Part shown: piece by piece, positions 55,473-63,988 of the stretch
How the letters are laid out: each line of letters begins with the position of its first letter
Position numbering within the stretch: position 1 is the stretch's first letter
Source of the DNA: Stenotrophomonas sp. 364
GTDB lineage: Bacteria; Pseudomonadota; Gammaproteobacteria; Xanthomonadales; Xanthomonadaceae
Direction of reading: 5' to 3'
Assembly (NCBI RefSeq): GCF_009832905.1
Contig: NZ_CP047135.1
Coordinates: 1,404,001 to 1,468,000, forward strand
DNA length: 64,000 nucleotides
Translations under genes and position numbers: made by a program
Notes under the pieces: model-generated
Database searches by the model: none
Seen by the model: the letters and a program-made list of their open reading frames with translations, nothing else
What the model was told of the DNA's origin: nothing

Positions 55473-56068
55473 GCGGTAACTCCCATGCGGGCGTGCAGAA
55501 TCTGCCGCAGTTGCCGGCGGCTTCGAAACAGATGACTCTTGATGGTGCCTTCGGCAATCGCAGTCACACTGGCAATCTCCGCAATGGGCATCTCTTCCAG
55601 ATGATAGAGCGTGAGCAATGTGCGCTGAAGCGGCGGCAGTGCCTCGATGGCGGCATGCAGCAGGGCGTGGCCCTCCTGCGTGCTGGTGTGGGTCTCCAGG
55701 TCGAACCCGTCGCTGACCTGTTCTGCCGCGGCATGCATCTGCCCATCCGGGCCATTGTCGGCGATGGGAATGCGACGGCGTTCGAGGTGCCGCTTGGCCA
55801 CGGAGTAGGCGACCTGGGCGATCCATGCTTTCAGGGGGCGTTCGCCACGGTACTGGTGCAGTGACTGATGCACGCGCAGGAAGGTCTCCTGGCACAGCTC
55901 ACGGGTGTCGTCGGGATGGCGGACCATGCGGTCCACGATGTGCCAGCACAGGCCCTGGTAGCTTCGCACCAGCTGTTCGAACGCACCCGGTGTGCCGGCA
56001 AGGACAGCGGTGACCAGCACGTGGTCGGCGTGCAGCGTGGCGTCGTCGGGAGCGATGGGGTCGGGCAT
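55469..56068 (-). CDS. ECF RNA polymerase sigma factor
   Basis: A 199-residue RpoE-type sigma factor. Region 2 has FEQLVRSYQGLCWHIVDRM and DTRELCQETFLRVHQSLHQY, GERPLKAWIAQVAYSVAKR; region 4 has LLTLYHLEEMPIAEIASVTAIAEGTIKSHLFRSRRQL (split here). ATG 56068 is chosen because the probable autoregulated promoter (-10 at 56083-56078) puts the start site near 56071, so the mRNA would be leaderless; ATG 56074 is in frame but too close to the -10. Partner anti-sigma gene is coupled downstream. Confidence 0.92.
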   Translation of the reverse strand: MPDPIAPDDATLHADHVLVTAVLAGTPGAFEQLVRSYQGLCWHIVDRMVRHPDDTRELCQETFLRVHQSLHQYRGERPLKAWIAQVAYSVAKRHLERRRIPIADNGPDGQMHAAAEQVSDGFDLETHTSTQEGHALLHAAIEALPPLQRTLLTLYHLEEMPIAEIASVTAIAEGTIKSHLFRSRRQLRQILHARMGVTA

Positions 56069-56077
56069 TCCCATAGG

Positions 56078-56104
56078 GATACGGCCTGCGGCCGATCGGT
56101 TGCA
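56078..56104 (-). promoter_or_regulatory. ECF-type promoter of the sigma gene
   Basis: Minus strand: TGCAACC (56104-56098), 14-nt spacer, CGTATC (56083-56078). Same motif and spacing as the promoter facing the other way, implying autoregulation by the adjacent sigma factor. Confidence 0.7.
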
Positions 56105-56115
56105 AGTGCGCCTGG

Positions 56116-56142
56116 TGCAACCGCCGCCGCCCGCACCGTATC
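56116..56142 (+). promoter_or_regulatory. ECF-type promoter of the divergent membrane-protein gene
   Basis: Plus strand: TGCAACC (56116-56122), 14-nt spacer, CGTATC (56137-56142). The start site would be near 56149, about 30 nt before the ATG at 56180, with GAGG as RBS. Its -35 is the mirror image of the -35 at 56098-56104, 11 bp away. Confidence 0.7.
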
Positions 56143-56179
56143 TCCTTCTGCACACACCCCAACCACAGCGAGGCATTCC

Positions 56180-56506
56180 ATGGATTTCAACCTCATCCTG
56201 CCGATCATCCTGATTCTCGGCGTCGTCTACACCATCAAGAGCGTGGTCGACGCCGGTACGCGGCGCCGGATCATCGCCGCACACGGGTCCGAGGCGTTGG
56301 TGCGCTCGCTGCTTGATGGCGACGCCAGCAAGCGCCGGCAGTCGGCGCTGCACTGGGGCAACGTGCTGGTGGCGGTGGCGCTGGGCTTTGGACTGATCGA
56401 CCTGCTCGGCATCAACGAGGTGACCCCGGGCGCGATCGCGCTGTTGCTGGGTGCTACCGGGCTGGGCAACCTGGCCTATTACCTGCTGGAACGACGCGTC
56501 CGCTGA
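56180..56506 (+). CDS. Small membrane protein, DUF6249-like, probable ECF target
   Basis: A 108-residue protein: one N-terminal helix (FNLILPIILILGVVYTIKSVV), a basic cytoplasmic segment (AGTRRRIIAAHGSEALVRSLLDGDASKRRQ), then two helices (VLVAVALGFGLIDLLG and GAIALLLGATGLGNLAYYLL). The layout resembles DUF6249 membrane proteins, tentatively. It is divergent from the ECF sigma gene, and an identical promoter motif precedes both, so it is probably the sigma factor's main local target. Confidence 0.8.
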   Translation: MDFNLILPIILILGVVYTIKSVVDAGTRRRIIAAHGSEALVRSLLDGDASKRRQSALHWGNVLVAVALGFGLIDLLGINEVTPGAIALLLGATGLGNLAYYLLERRVR

Positions 56507-56512
56507 GGGCGG

Positions 56513-57586
56513 TCACGGTTCGTGGATCGGACAGCGGTTGAACTGGGAACGGAACTGCCGCGATGCCGCCATCACCACCCGGCGTGCACGGTTGAGGCTG
56601 CCCAGCGGGCGGTGCGCAGCAAGTGCGTGCCAGGGTGCGAAAGCCAGGGCATCTTCGCGGGCTTCCGCATCGGTGCTCCATGCCGGCTGCGCGCCGATCG
56701 ACAGATGTCCCACCGGCACGAATGGACTGATGCTCTCCGGCCAGACCACGGAGGCATCCTCGATAGGCATCTGCGCCAGGTCGCGGCACAACTGCACCCG
56801 CAGCTCCCACATCACCGGGGCGGCCAGATCGGCGAAGAACGCGGCAATGGCATCGCGCTGTGCGTCCTCGCCGGACGGCAGCGACTGCCCGGTCAGCGCC
56901 AGCAGGGCGGGCGACACCGGTACCCAGGAGAACTTGGCCATGTACGGGCCGTACAGGAACGGGACCTGGGTAAAGAAGGTTTCGCCCAGCGGATGATGCT
57001 GTGGCTCGCCGCCCAACGCCTTCAAGGTGGCACTTTGCCCGCCCACTGCTTCCAGCGCCGCTTCGGCACCGCGCAACGTGGCCGACAGCACCTGCTTGGT
57101 GCGCGGCATGCGCTCGGTGGTGGCGGCCAGCAGTTTCGCCGAGCGCAGGAAGCCCTGCACGCCCGGTGTGGTGAACGCCGGGCCGTTGACCATCAGGAAG
57201 TCCTGGCTGTGCTGCTCGTCGCCACCCTCCACGCGCTCGCCCTGCACGCCCAGGATCTTCACTGCCATCGCGCGCGGCGTGGACACGCTGTCGGGCAGCT
57301 GCTCGGCCGGCGGCGATGACAGCCGCACCAGGGCGTCATACGCGCCGGGGCGGGCGAACAGCCCGTGAGCAAGTTCAGCGGGCAGGTCGTGCGCCACCTG
57401 GAACCGGGCGCGCAGCAGTGCATGGCCCTTGGCGTGAACCGCCCGATGCGCATGGCCTTCATGCTCGGCGACCGTGCTGGCCATGTCGGTGAAGAGCCTG
57501 GCCAGGGCAGCGATGGTCTCTTCTTCGTCCGGTGCGCGGTGTTCAACGTCGGGCGAGTAGGCAACGGCGGGCGCGAACGGGGTCAT
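56513..57586 (-). CDS. Catalase-family (heme-fold) protein
   Basis: A 357-residue protein of the short 'catalase family' group. It has RAVHAKGHALLRARFQV (distal His-like region), LVRLSSPPAEQLPDSVSTPRAMAVKILGV and DFLMVNGPAF, all catalase-fold markers. The proximal heme-Tyr motif of true catalases (RxFxYxDTQ) is not visible, so activity is uncertain; such proteins may be peroxidases or lipid-peroxide enzymes. AGGA precedes the ATG at 57586. Confidence 0.82.
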   Translation of the reverse strand: MTPFAPAVAYSPDVEHRAPDEEETIAALARLFTDMASTVAEHEGHAHRAVHAKGHALLRARFQVAHDLPAELAHGLFARPGAYDALVRLSSPPAEQLPDSVSTPRAMAVKILGVQGERVEGGDEQHSQDFLMVNGPAFTTPGVQGFLRSAKLLAATTERMPRTKQVLSATLRGAEAALEAVGGQSATLKALGGEPQHHPLGETFFTQVPFLYGPYMAKFSWVPVSPALLALTGQSLPSGEDAQRDAIAAFFADLAAPVMWELRVQLCRDLAQMPIEDASVVWPESISPFVPVGHLSIGAQPAWSTDAEAREDALAFAPWHALAAHRPLGSLNRARRVVMAASRQFRSQFNRCPIHEP

Positions 57587-57767
57587 GGGGCGGCATCCTG
57601 GCAACGGGAGGAGGTGCCGGCTGGCGTGACCGTGGATGAGGCCCTGGCAGCAGCCGGCTGTGGCATTGGATGCCGCCACCTTGAACGCCGCCGCGTGCAA
57701 GGGCGGTGCACGGCGCATGGCTGCCGTGCGAAGGACGCGGCACGTTACCCGCCGGGGTCTGCCGGAA

Positions 57768-58346
57768 TTACCACTCCAGCGTGTCGAAGAAGGCGTCGGC
57801 CGCTTCGTCGTTGCCCAGGACGGCCGCCGCTGCCTGCAGGGCTGCGTCCCGGTGCTCGGGGCGAAGCTCGCCGTCGTCGTCTTCCAGCTCCTCTCCGGCC
57901 GCCTGGTACACGGTTCCCACTGCGGCGAGGACGGCCAGGAAAGTGGGAAGGTCATCGGCCAGCACCGCGGCGTCCCATGTCCCTGCGCCGTGGAAGGCGA
58001 AGAGGACCTGGCCGGTCTGGAGGTCGAGGATGAAGGGATCGGCGTTCTGGTCGGCGATCACCAGCCAGTGTTCGGGCCAGTCCGCGCTGCGCGCGTCGGC
58101 GTCGCCTTCCCAGCGATAGCCTGCCTGCAACGCCCACAAGCGATGCAGCGGCGGGAATTCGACGTTCACACCTGGCACGCTGATGCCCACCGGTCCGACG
58201 CTCGCATGCACGGTCTCGCCCCACGGACCGACCTGCGCATAGAACGCGGCCAGCGCCGGCGGCAGCGCGACGTCGCCTTGCCACAGGTCGGGCGATTGCG
58301 CCTTGAGTGGGCCGAAGCCGGCAAACGAAGCGTGCAGTGCGTGCAT
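57768..58346 (-). CDS. SUKH (SMI1/KNR4)-like protein
   Basis: A 192-residue acidic cytoplasmic protein. The N-terminal part has LPPALAAFYAQVGPWGETV followed later by WLVIADQNADPFILDLQTGQVLFAFHG, the SUKH pattern (a short helix with G, then a beta-strand with D-P). The C-terminus is Asp/Glu rich. SUKH proteins often act as immunity proteins to polymorphic toxins, but no toxin gene is adjacent, so it may be an orphan immunity or a housekeeping member. Confidence 0.7.
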   Translation of the reverse strand: MHALHASFAGFGPLKAQSPDLWQGDVALPPALAAFYAQVGPWGETVHASVGPVGISVPGVNVEFPPLHRLWALQAGYRWEGDADARSADWPEHWLVIADQNADPFILDLQTGQVLFAFHGAGTWDAAVLADDLPTFLAVLAAVGTVYQAAGEELEDDDGELRPEHRDAALQAAAAVLGNDEAADAFFDTLEW

Positions 58347-58487
58347 GGTGCGGGTCCATCCGGAGCGGGACTGCGAAGACTAGCCAGCATCGATGCGGCA
58401 CACAAACCCTGCGTGGCGCCGGGCCAGTGCGTGTTCTTCACCGCTGCTGGCTATCATGGGCACGGTTTTTTCGCCTGGGTGGTGGTT

Positions 58488-59903
58488 GTGACGGTAGCGC
58501 TGGTGTGGTTTCGCCGTGATCTGCGGCTGCAGGACAACCCGGCCCTGCAGGCCGCGCTGGATGCTGGCCATGTGCCGGTACCGGTGTATATCCATGCGCC
58601 GCACGAAGAGGGTGACTGGGCCCCGGGGGGCGCATCCAATGCCTGGCTGCACCGGTCGCTGGCGGCGCTGGACGCCGACCTGCGCGCGCGCGGCTCGGCG
58701 CTGGTGCTGTGCCAGGGTGACAGCCATGCCGAGCTCGAGCGTCTGATCGCGCAGACCGGGGCGGTGGCCGTGTACTGGAACCGCAAGTACGAACCGGCCA
58801 CCCAGCCGCGGGATGCGGCCATCAAGCGCGCGCTGCGCGAGCAGGGCATCAACGCCGAAAGCCACAACGGCACCCTGCTGCTGGAGCCGTGGGATATCGC
58901 CACGCTGCAGGGCAACCCGTACAAGGTATTCACCCCGTTCTGGCGCAACGCACTGACCCGCCTGCAGGTGCCGGCTCCCATGCCGCTGCCGGCAACCTTG
59001 CCGGCGCACGCGGTGCAGGGCGTTGCACTGGACGCGCTGAAGCTGGCCGCGGCGCTGCCTTGGGACGCGCAATTCTGGGACCACTGGCAGCCCGGTGAAG
59101 CCGGCGCGCACGAGGCGCTGACGGTGTTCATCGACGGCGCGCTCAACGGGTACCGCCAGCAGCGTGACCTGCCCGACCGGGTGGGTACCTCGCTGCTGTC
59201 ACCACACCTGCATTTCGGCGAGATCGCGCCGTGGCAGATCGTGCGCCGGCTGCAGGACGAGCGAAGTGCCAGCCGTGATGCGGACATCGACGGTTACATC
59301 CGCGAGCTGGGCTGGCGCGAGTTCTCCTACCACCTGCTGCACCACTTTCCGCAGACCCCGGACCACAACCTCAACCCGCGTTTCGACGGGTTCGGTTGGG
59401 CGCCGCCCAACGCCGCACAGCTGCAGGCCTGGCAGCAGGGCCGTACCGGCATTCCGATCATCGATGCGGGCATGCGTGAACTGTGGGCCACCGGCTACAT
59501 GCACAACCGGGTGCGCATGCTGGTGGCCAGCTTCCTGTGCAAGCACCTTCGCCAGCATTGGCGCGACGGCGCGCGCTGGTTCTGGGACACCCTGGTGGAT
59601 GCCGACCTGGCCAACAACACCATGGGCTGGCAATGGGTGGCCGGCACCGGTGCCGACGCCGCGCCGTACTTCCGCATCTTCAACCCGGTCACCCAGTCGG
59701 AGAAGTTCGATCCGCAGGCGCGCTACATCACCCGCTGGGTGCCCGAGCTGGCCTCCCTGCCGCTGAAGGCCCGCTTTGCGCCGTGGCAGCACCCGCACCT
59801 GCTGGCCGAGCACGCGCCGACCTATCCCACGCTGCCGCTGGTCGACCTGGCCGCGGGACGCGATGCCGCGTTGGCCGCCTACCGTCACACCGGCAGCGTG
59901 TAA
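58488..59903 (+). CDS. phrB: Deoxyribodipyrimidine photolyase (CPD class I)
   Basis: Light-driven repair of pyrimidine dimers. 471 residues. N-terminal antenna-binding domain TVALVWFRRDLRLQDNPAL. The FAD domain has SLLSPHLHFGEIAPWQIV, ELGWREFSYHLLHHFP, the Trp-rich MGWQWVAGTGADAAPYFRIF and FNPVTQSEKFDPQARYI. GTG 58488 is chosen; two other in-frame GTGs lie 6 and 9 bases upstream. Unlinked to other repair genes here. Confidence 0.94.
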   Translation: MTVALVWFRRDLRLQDNPALQAALDAGHVPVPVYIHAPHEEGDWAPGGASNAWLHRSLAALDADLRARGSALVLCQGDSHAELERLIAQTGAVAVYWNRKYEPATQPRDAAIKRALREQGINAESHNGTLLLEPWDIATLQGNPYKVFTPFWRNALTRLQVPAPMPLPATLPAHAVQGVALDALKLAAALPWDAQFWDHWQPGEAGAHEALTVFIDGALNGYRQQRDLPDRVGTSLLSPHLHFGEIAPWQIVRRLQDERSASRDADIDGYIRELGWREFSYHLLHHFPQTPDHNLNPRFDGFGWAPPNAAQLQAWQQGRTGIPIIDAGMRELWATGYMHNRVRMLVASFLCKHLRQHWRDGARWFWDTLVDADLANNTMGWQWVAGTGADAAPYFRIFNPVTQSEKFDPQARYITRWVPELASLPLKARFAPWQHPHLLAEHAPTYPTLPLVDLAAGRDAALAAYRHTGSV

Positions 59904-60039
59904 ACCCGGTTGCGCGGGCCGCGCTCAGAAAGCTGAACGGGGAGGCGGCAGGCGTTCGCATCGTCATGCCGGCATCGCGTCCGCGTGTTTATCCTTTGGG
60001 CGCTCGCAAGCCGGTAGACCGGTAACCAAGGAGAACACC

Positions 60040-60735
60040 ATGATTCGACCCGCAACCCGTAACGTGGCCCTGGCCCTGATGACCGCCGCTGCCTTGACGG
60101 CCTGCGCCACCGGCGGCTCGTATACCCAGTCCGATCCGTACGGCAACCCCACCCAGCAGCAGAACAAGACCGGCCGCAACGCGCTGATCGGTACTGCCGT
60201 GGGCGTGGCCGCCGGCCTGCTCAGTGGCAACAGCGCCACCGAGCGCCGCCAGCACGCGATGATCGGTGCCGGTATCGGCGCGCTCAGTGGTGCGGCCATC
60301 GGCCAGTACCAGGACCGTCAGGAACGCGCCCTGCGCGAACGTACCGCCAACACCGGTATCGACGTGTCCCGCGACGGCGACAACCTGACCCTGAACCTGC
60401 CGGACGGCATCACCTTCGACTTCGGCAAGTCCACGCTGAAGCCGCAGTTCTACAGCTCGCTCAATGGCGTGGCCAGCACCCTGGCCGAGTACAACCAGAC
60501 CATGATCGAAGTGGTGGGCCATACCGACAGCATCGGCAGCGATGCGGTCAACAACCGCCTGTCCAAGGAGCGTGCCGATTCGGTGGCCGCCTACCTGACC
60601 GCCCAGGGTGTGCAGGGTGCCCGCATCGAAACGTTGGGTGCCGGCAAGGCCTACCCGATCGCCGACAACAGCACCGACGCCGGCCGCGCGCAGAACCGCC
60701 GTGTGGAAATCCGTGTGATTCCGCTTCGGCAATAA
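60040..60735 (+). CDS. OmpA-family lipoprotein (YiaD-like)
   Basis: A 231-residue outer-membrane lipoprotein that binds peptidoglycan. Signal MIRPATRNVALALMTAAALTAC with lipobox LTAC; a glycine-zipper segment (ALIGTAVGVAAGLLSG, MIGAGIGALSGAAIGQY, residues about 48-85); then the OmpA C-domain with FDFGKSTLKP, VVGHTDSIGSDAVNNRLSKERA and AQNRRVEIRV. Strong AAGGAG lies before the ATG. The layout matches YiaD/LptM-type stress lipoproteins. An intrinsic terminator follows. Confidence 0.93.
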   Translation: MIRPATRNVALALMTAAALTACATGGSYTQSDPYGNPTQQQNKTGRNALIGTAVGVAAGLLSGNSATERRQHAMIGAGIGALSGAAIGQYQDRQERALRERTANTGIDVSRDGDNLTLNLPDGITFDFGKSTLKPQFYSSLNGVASTLAEYNQTMIEVVGHTDSIGSDAVNNRLSKERADSVAAYLTAQGVQGARIETLGAGKAYPIADNSTDAGRAQNRRVEIRVIPLRQ

Positions 60736-60773
60736 CGCGCAGCGTTATTGACGGGTCCGGCTAACGGCCGGAG

Positions 60774-60804
60774 CAAAATGCCGCCATTTCAGGCGGCATT
60801 TTTG
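60774..60804 (+). terminator. Intrinsic terminator after the OmpA-family gene
   Basis: Stem AAAATGCCGCC/GGCGGCATTTT with loop ATTTCA, then TTT. A second small hairpin (AATAACGC/GCGTTATT) precedes it at about 60731-60749. Confidence 0.85.
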
Positions 60805-60806
60805 TG

Positions 60807-60919
60807 GGTACCGGCCGTTGGCCGGTAAGCCATGAACACGTCCGCCCGTGCGCGGACCCGTGCCGACCAACGGTCGGCACCTACCGGCGGTGGGTGGGTA
60901 CCGGCCGTTGGCCGGTACG
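60807..60919. repeat. REP cluster with three palindromes
   Basis: GTACCGGCCGTTGGCCGGTA at 60808-60827 and a near-identical copy at 60898-60917 flank an inverted SMAG palindrome, GTGCCGACCAACGGTCGGCACCTAC (split) at 60860-60884. It lies between the OmpA-family and TonB-receptor genes, which converge. Confidence 0.8.
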
Positions 60920-60946
60920 CCCTGAACCCATCCGTCTGCGCGGCGC

Positions 60947-63900
60947 TTACCAGTCGTACTGCACCTGCAGCCGGGCGTAACGCGGGGTGGTGTTGTAGCG
61001 CGCCTTGCCGTAGTTGAAGTAATCGGTGATCGTCCCGGCGGCATTGACGTCGTAGCGCTGCTCGTACACCTGCACCGGCTTGACCGAATTGAACAGGTTG
61101 ATCACCGACAGCTGCACGCTCAGCCCGGCCAGCGCGGCCGGCGAATACACCACGTTCGGGTTGAAGGTCGCCGTCCACGGCGTACGGCCACTGCTGCCCA
61201 GCTTGGCGATGTCGTCCTCACCCACGTTGCAGGTGTGGAATACCCCGCGGTAGCCGAATTCCGTGCCGAAGGTGCCGTTGCCGCCGCCCAGGCAGCTGAT
61301 CGGCGTGCCGGACTGCACCAGCAGGTTGGCGCCCACCTGCCATTCCGGGTTCAACTGGTAGCTGCCAAACAGCTTGATGCTGTGCCGGCGGTCATTGAAC
61401 AGGTAGCCATCTGCACCGTAAGACAGCTCCTTGAAATCGAAGTCCGAGGTGGTGCCGGTGTCATCCTGCCCGTTGGTGCTCTTTACCAACCCTTCGTAGT
61501 TGCCGTGCAGCTTGGCCCACGTGTAGCTGGCACTGGCATACCAGCGCTCGGTGCGCTTCTCGGCGGACAGGGTCAAGGAGGTGTAGCGGCGCTTGGCCTT
61601 CGGTCCCAGGTCCTCGCCAGGGACGCGGATGCTGTCGGGGGTACCGTCGCCATCCACGTCGATGTCCAGCACCAGATCGCTACCCGGGTTGTACAGCCAA
61701 CAGCCGGGCAGGCCGCCGGGCACTTCCCACTCACTGTCCCAATGCGAGACGTCGTAGCCGGCCGCCTTGGCGGCGGTGTAGAGCGCACGGGAATCGCAGG
61801 TGTCATCGATCACCTGGTTGATGCGGCGCAGGGTGAGCTTGGCGCCCAGGGTCCAGCCATCGACCCAGTCGTTCCCCGAGTGCAGCTGCCGCTGGTAGCC
61901 GAGGATGAACTCGTCCTGGGTATACGGCTTGAGCCCCTGTGAGGCGACCGCCCGCGGGTTGGGCGTGCTGCCATCGGCCCCGTTGACCACACCGTCGGCA
62001 CTGCCATCGCGGTAGGAGCCGGTGATGTTCGGCTTGCCCGTTACCGGGTCGTACCCGTCGTAGGTGAAGTAGTCCATCGTGTAGTAAGAAGCTGTGGCCG
62101 CGCGTAGCGCCACGTTGGCCGCGATCGGCAACGAGTAGCGGCCGAGCGAGGCGTACAGCTTGCTGTAGCCGTCACCGATGGGATCCCAAGACAGCCCCAG
62201 CCGTGGCTGCCAGATGTTGTCCTGTTTGACGAACGTGGCGCCGCTGCCGTTGCGGTTGTCGAACGAGTCGTTGCGCAGCCCGGCGTACAGCATCAGCCGG
62301 TCGTTGACCTGCCAGTGGTCTTCCAGGTACCACGACGCCTGTTTGACGCCGATCGTCCCGCCGGTGCGGAAATTGATGCGCTGGGCGTAGTTCGCGTAGA
62401 GGTTCCAGTAGGCACCGCTGGAGTACGCCGTGCCTTGCACCGAGGTCCAGTCTTCCGTGCTGTAGCCGGCGCCGAGCTGGTGATTGCCGAGTTGCCAGAC
62501 CAGGTCGGCCTGGGTGGTGCGGCGTTCGTTGCTGCCGCCGCGCAGGCCCAGCTGGCTGTCGACAGCGCACCCGACCTGTTTGCCGAGCACGCGGTCCACC
62601 ACGTACGGGCATTCACCATCGGGAGCGTTGATGTCGCCCTCGTAGTCGCCGCGCTTTCCGTCCGGGCTGAGCGTGTACTCACCCGTGTGGTTGCGCATGC
62701 GGCCATGCTGCACGCTGGCGGTGAGGTCATCAGTGAGTTGGCTGGTCCACTTGAACACATGGGTGGTGCCACCGGCGCGACCTTCCTTACGCCCGCGATA
62801 GTCGCGCTTGCCGGGCTCGGCATCGGGCTGGTCGCTGCTGTAGTCGGCGTCGTAGTAGTCGTAGCGGTAGCGTTGGCGGTTGTCGAAGCCGGTGTATTCC
62901 AGGTGGTTGCGGTCATTGAGGTACCAGTCCAGCTTCAACAGCCAGTACGGGTCGCGCGAGCGGTAGTCCTGTGCCGATGCCGACAGCGAGGCGGGCGGTG
63001 CTGGCGTGTCGGGGTCGCTGGCGCGACGCGGGCCGCTGGCCGTGCGGCCACCGAAGGCGGTGCTGTCCGAGCGGCTCAGGCTGCCCAGCGCGAACACGAA
63101 CAGTGTGTCCTCGATGAGCGGGCCACCGGCCCAGGCGCTGGCCACGTCGCTGGACCTGCTGTTGTTGTCGTACGAGCGCAGGATGCTGCCATCGCTGCGC
63201 AGGGTGTCCGGCGCATTCTCCCGTAGCGCGGAAGGTTCGGTGGTCCAGCTGAACCCGCCCTTCCAGGTGTTGGTGCCGCGCTTGACGTTGACGCTGGTCA
63301 CCCCGCCGGTGGAGAACCCGTAGCGTGCGCCATAGCCGCCGGTCTGCACGTCCAGCTGGTCGATGGCCTGGAACGGCACCTCGGAGAAGGACAGGCTGTC
63401 GAACAGGTTGGTGACGTTGAAGCCGTTGACGTAGTAACTGTTTTCCGCCGCCGAGGCGCCACCGAACGAGGCCGGGCCAAAGAAGCTGCTGCTGGCCACG
63501 GTGCCCGGTGTCAGCAGCGAAATGCTGGTGATGTCGCGTGCCACCGGCAAGGTGTTGAGCTGCTCGGCGGTGAACGTGGTGCGCGTTTCCACGCTGCCCA
63601 GGTCGATCGGGGCGGCGGCAATGGCGCGCACCTTGACCGTCTCCAGCGTGGCTGCCCGGGCGAAGTCCGCCTGCGTGGTCTGGCCTGCCACCACGGTTAC
63701 CTGGCGTTGCTCGCTGCTGCCGTCGGCACGGGTGATGCGGACCTCGTACTGGCCGGCGGACAGTGCCGGCAGGCGGAAGCGGCCTTCAGGGTTGATCCGG
63801 GTTTCACGCGTGGTGCCAGCGTCCAGGTGCCGGATCTGCACCGTGCCCTGGGTGGCGCCGGGGACGTGGCCGAGGATGTCGCCGACGGTGCTCTGCGCCA

Positions 63901-63988
63901 GCGCGGGCAGCGGCGACAGCAGGGCCACCAGCAACAGGGAAAGACGGGTCTTGCGCGGTTGCATACGTGCGCGGAACGGGTGGTGCAT
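60947..63988 (-). CDS. Oar-like TonB-dependent receptor with N-terminal carboxypeptidase-regulatory domain
   Basis: A 1013-residue outer-membrane protein. Signal peptide LSLLLVALLSPLPALAQ; residues about 35-115 a carboxypeptidase-regulatory-like beta-sandwich (TRINPEGRFRLPALSAGQYEVRI); then a plug with TTFTAEQLNTLPVARDI and YYVNGFNVTNLFDSLSFSEVPF, RYGFSTGGVTSVNVKRGTN; then a barrel ending YARLQVQYDW, with the C-terminal aromatic needed for Bam insertion. GGAGG lies six bases before ATG 63988. Similar to Myxococcus Oar; substrate unknown (often peptides or large molecules). No partner gene adjacent. Confidence 0.92.
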   Translation of the reverse strand: MHHPFRARMQPRKTRLSLLLVALLSPLPALAQSTVGDILGHVPGATQGTVQIRHLDAGTTRETRINPEGRFRLPALSAGQYEVRITRADGSSEQRQVTVVAGQTTQADFARAATLETVKVRAIAAAPIDLGSVETRTTFTAEQLNTLPVARDITSISLLTPGTVASSSFFGPASFGGASAAENSYYVNGFNVTNLFDSLSFSEVPFQAIDQLDVQTGGYGARYGFSTGGVTSVNVKRGTNTWKGGFSWTTEPSALRENAPDTLRSDGSILRSYDNNSRSSDVASAWAGGPLIEDTLFVFALGSLSRSDSTAFGGRTASGPRRASDPDTPAPPASLSASAQDYRSRDPYWLLKLDWYLNDRNHLEYTGFDNRQRYRYDYYDADYSSDQPDAEPGKRDYRGRKEGRAGGTTHVFKWTSQLTDDLTASVQHGRMRNHTGEYTLSPDGKRGDYEGDINAPDGECPYVVDRVLGKQVGCAVDSQLGLRGGSNERRTTQADLVWQLGNHQLGAGYSTEDWTSVQGTAYSSGAYWNLYANYAQRINFRTGGTIGVKQASWYLEDHWQVNDRLMLYAGLRNDSFDNRNGSGATFVKQDNIWQPRLGLSWDPIGDGYSKLYASLGRYSLPIAANVALRAATASYYTMDYFTYDGYDPVTGKPNITGSYRDGSADGVVNGADGSTPNPRAVASQGLKPYTQDEFILGYQRQLHSGNDWVDGWTLGAKLTLRRINQVIDDTCDSRALYTAAKAAGYDVSHWDSEWEVPGGLPGCWLYNPGSDLVLDIDVDGDGTPDSIRVPGEDLGPKAKRRYTSLTLSAEKRTERWYASASYTWAKLHGNYEGLVKSTNGQDDTGTTSDFDFKELSYGADGYLFNDRRHSIKLFGSYQLNPEWQVGANLLVQSGTPISCLGGGNGTFGTEFGYRGVFHTCNVGEDDIAKLGSSGRTPWTATFNPNVVYSPAALAGLSVQLSVINLFNSVKPVQVYEQRYDVNAAGTITDYFNYGKARYNTTPRYARLQVQYDW

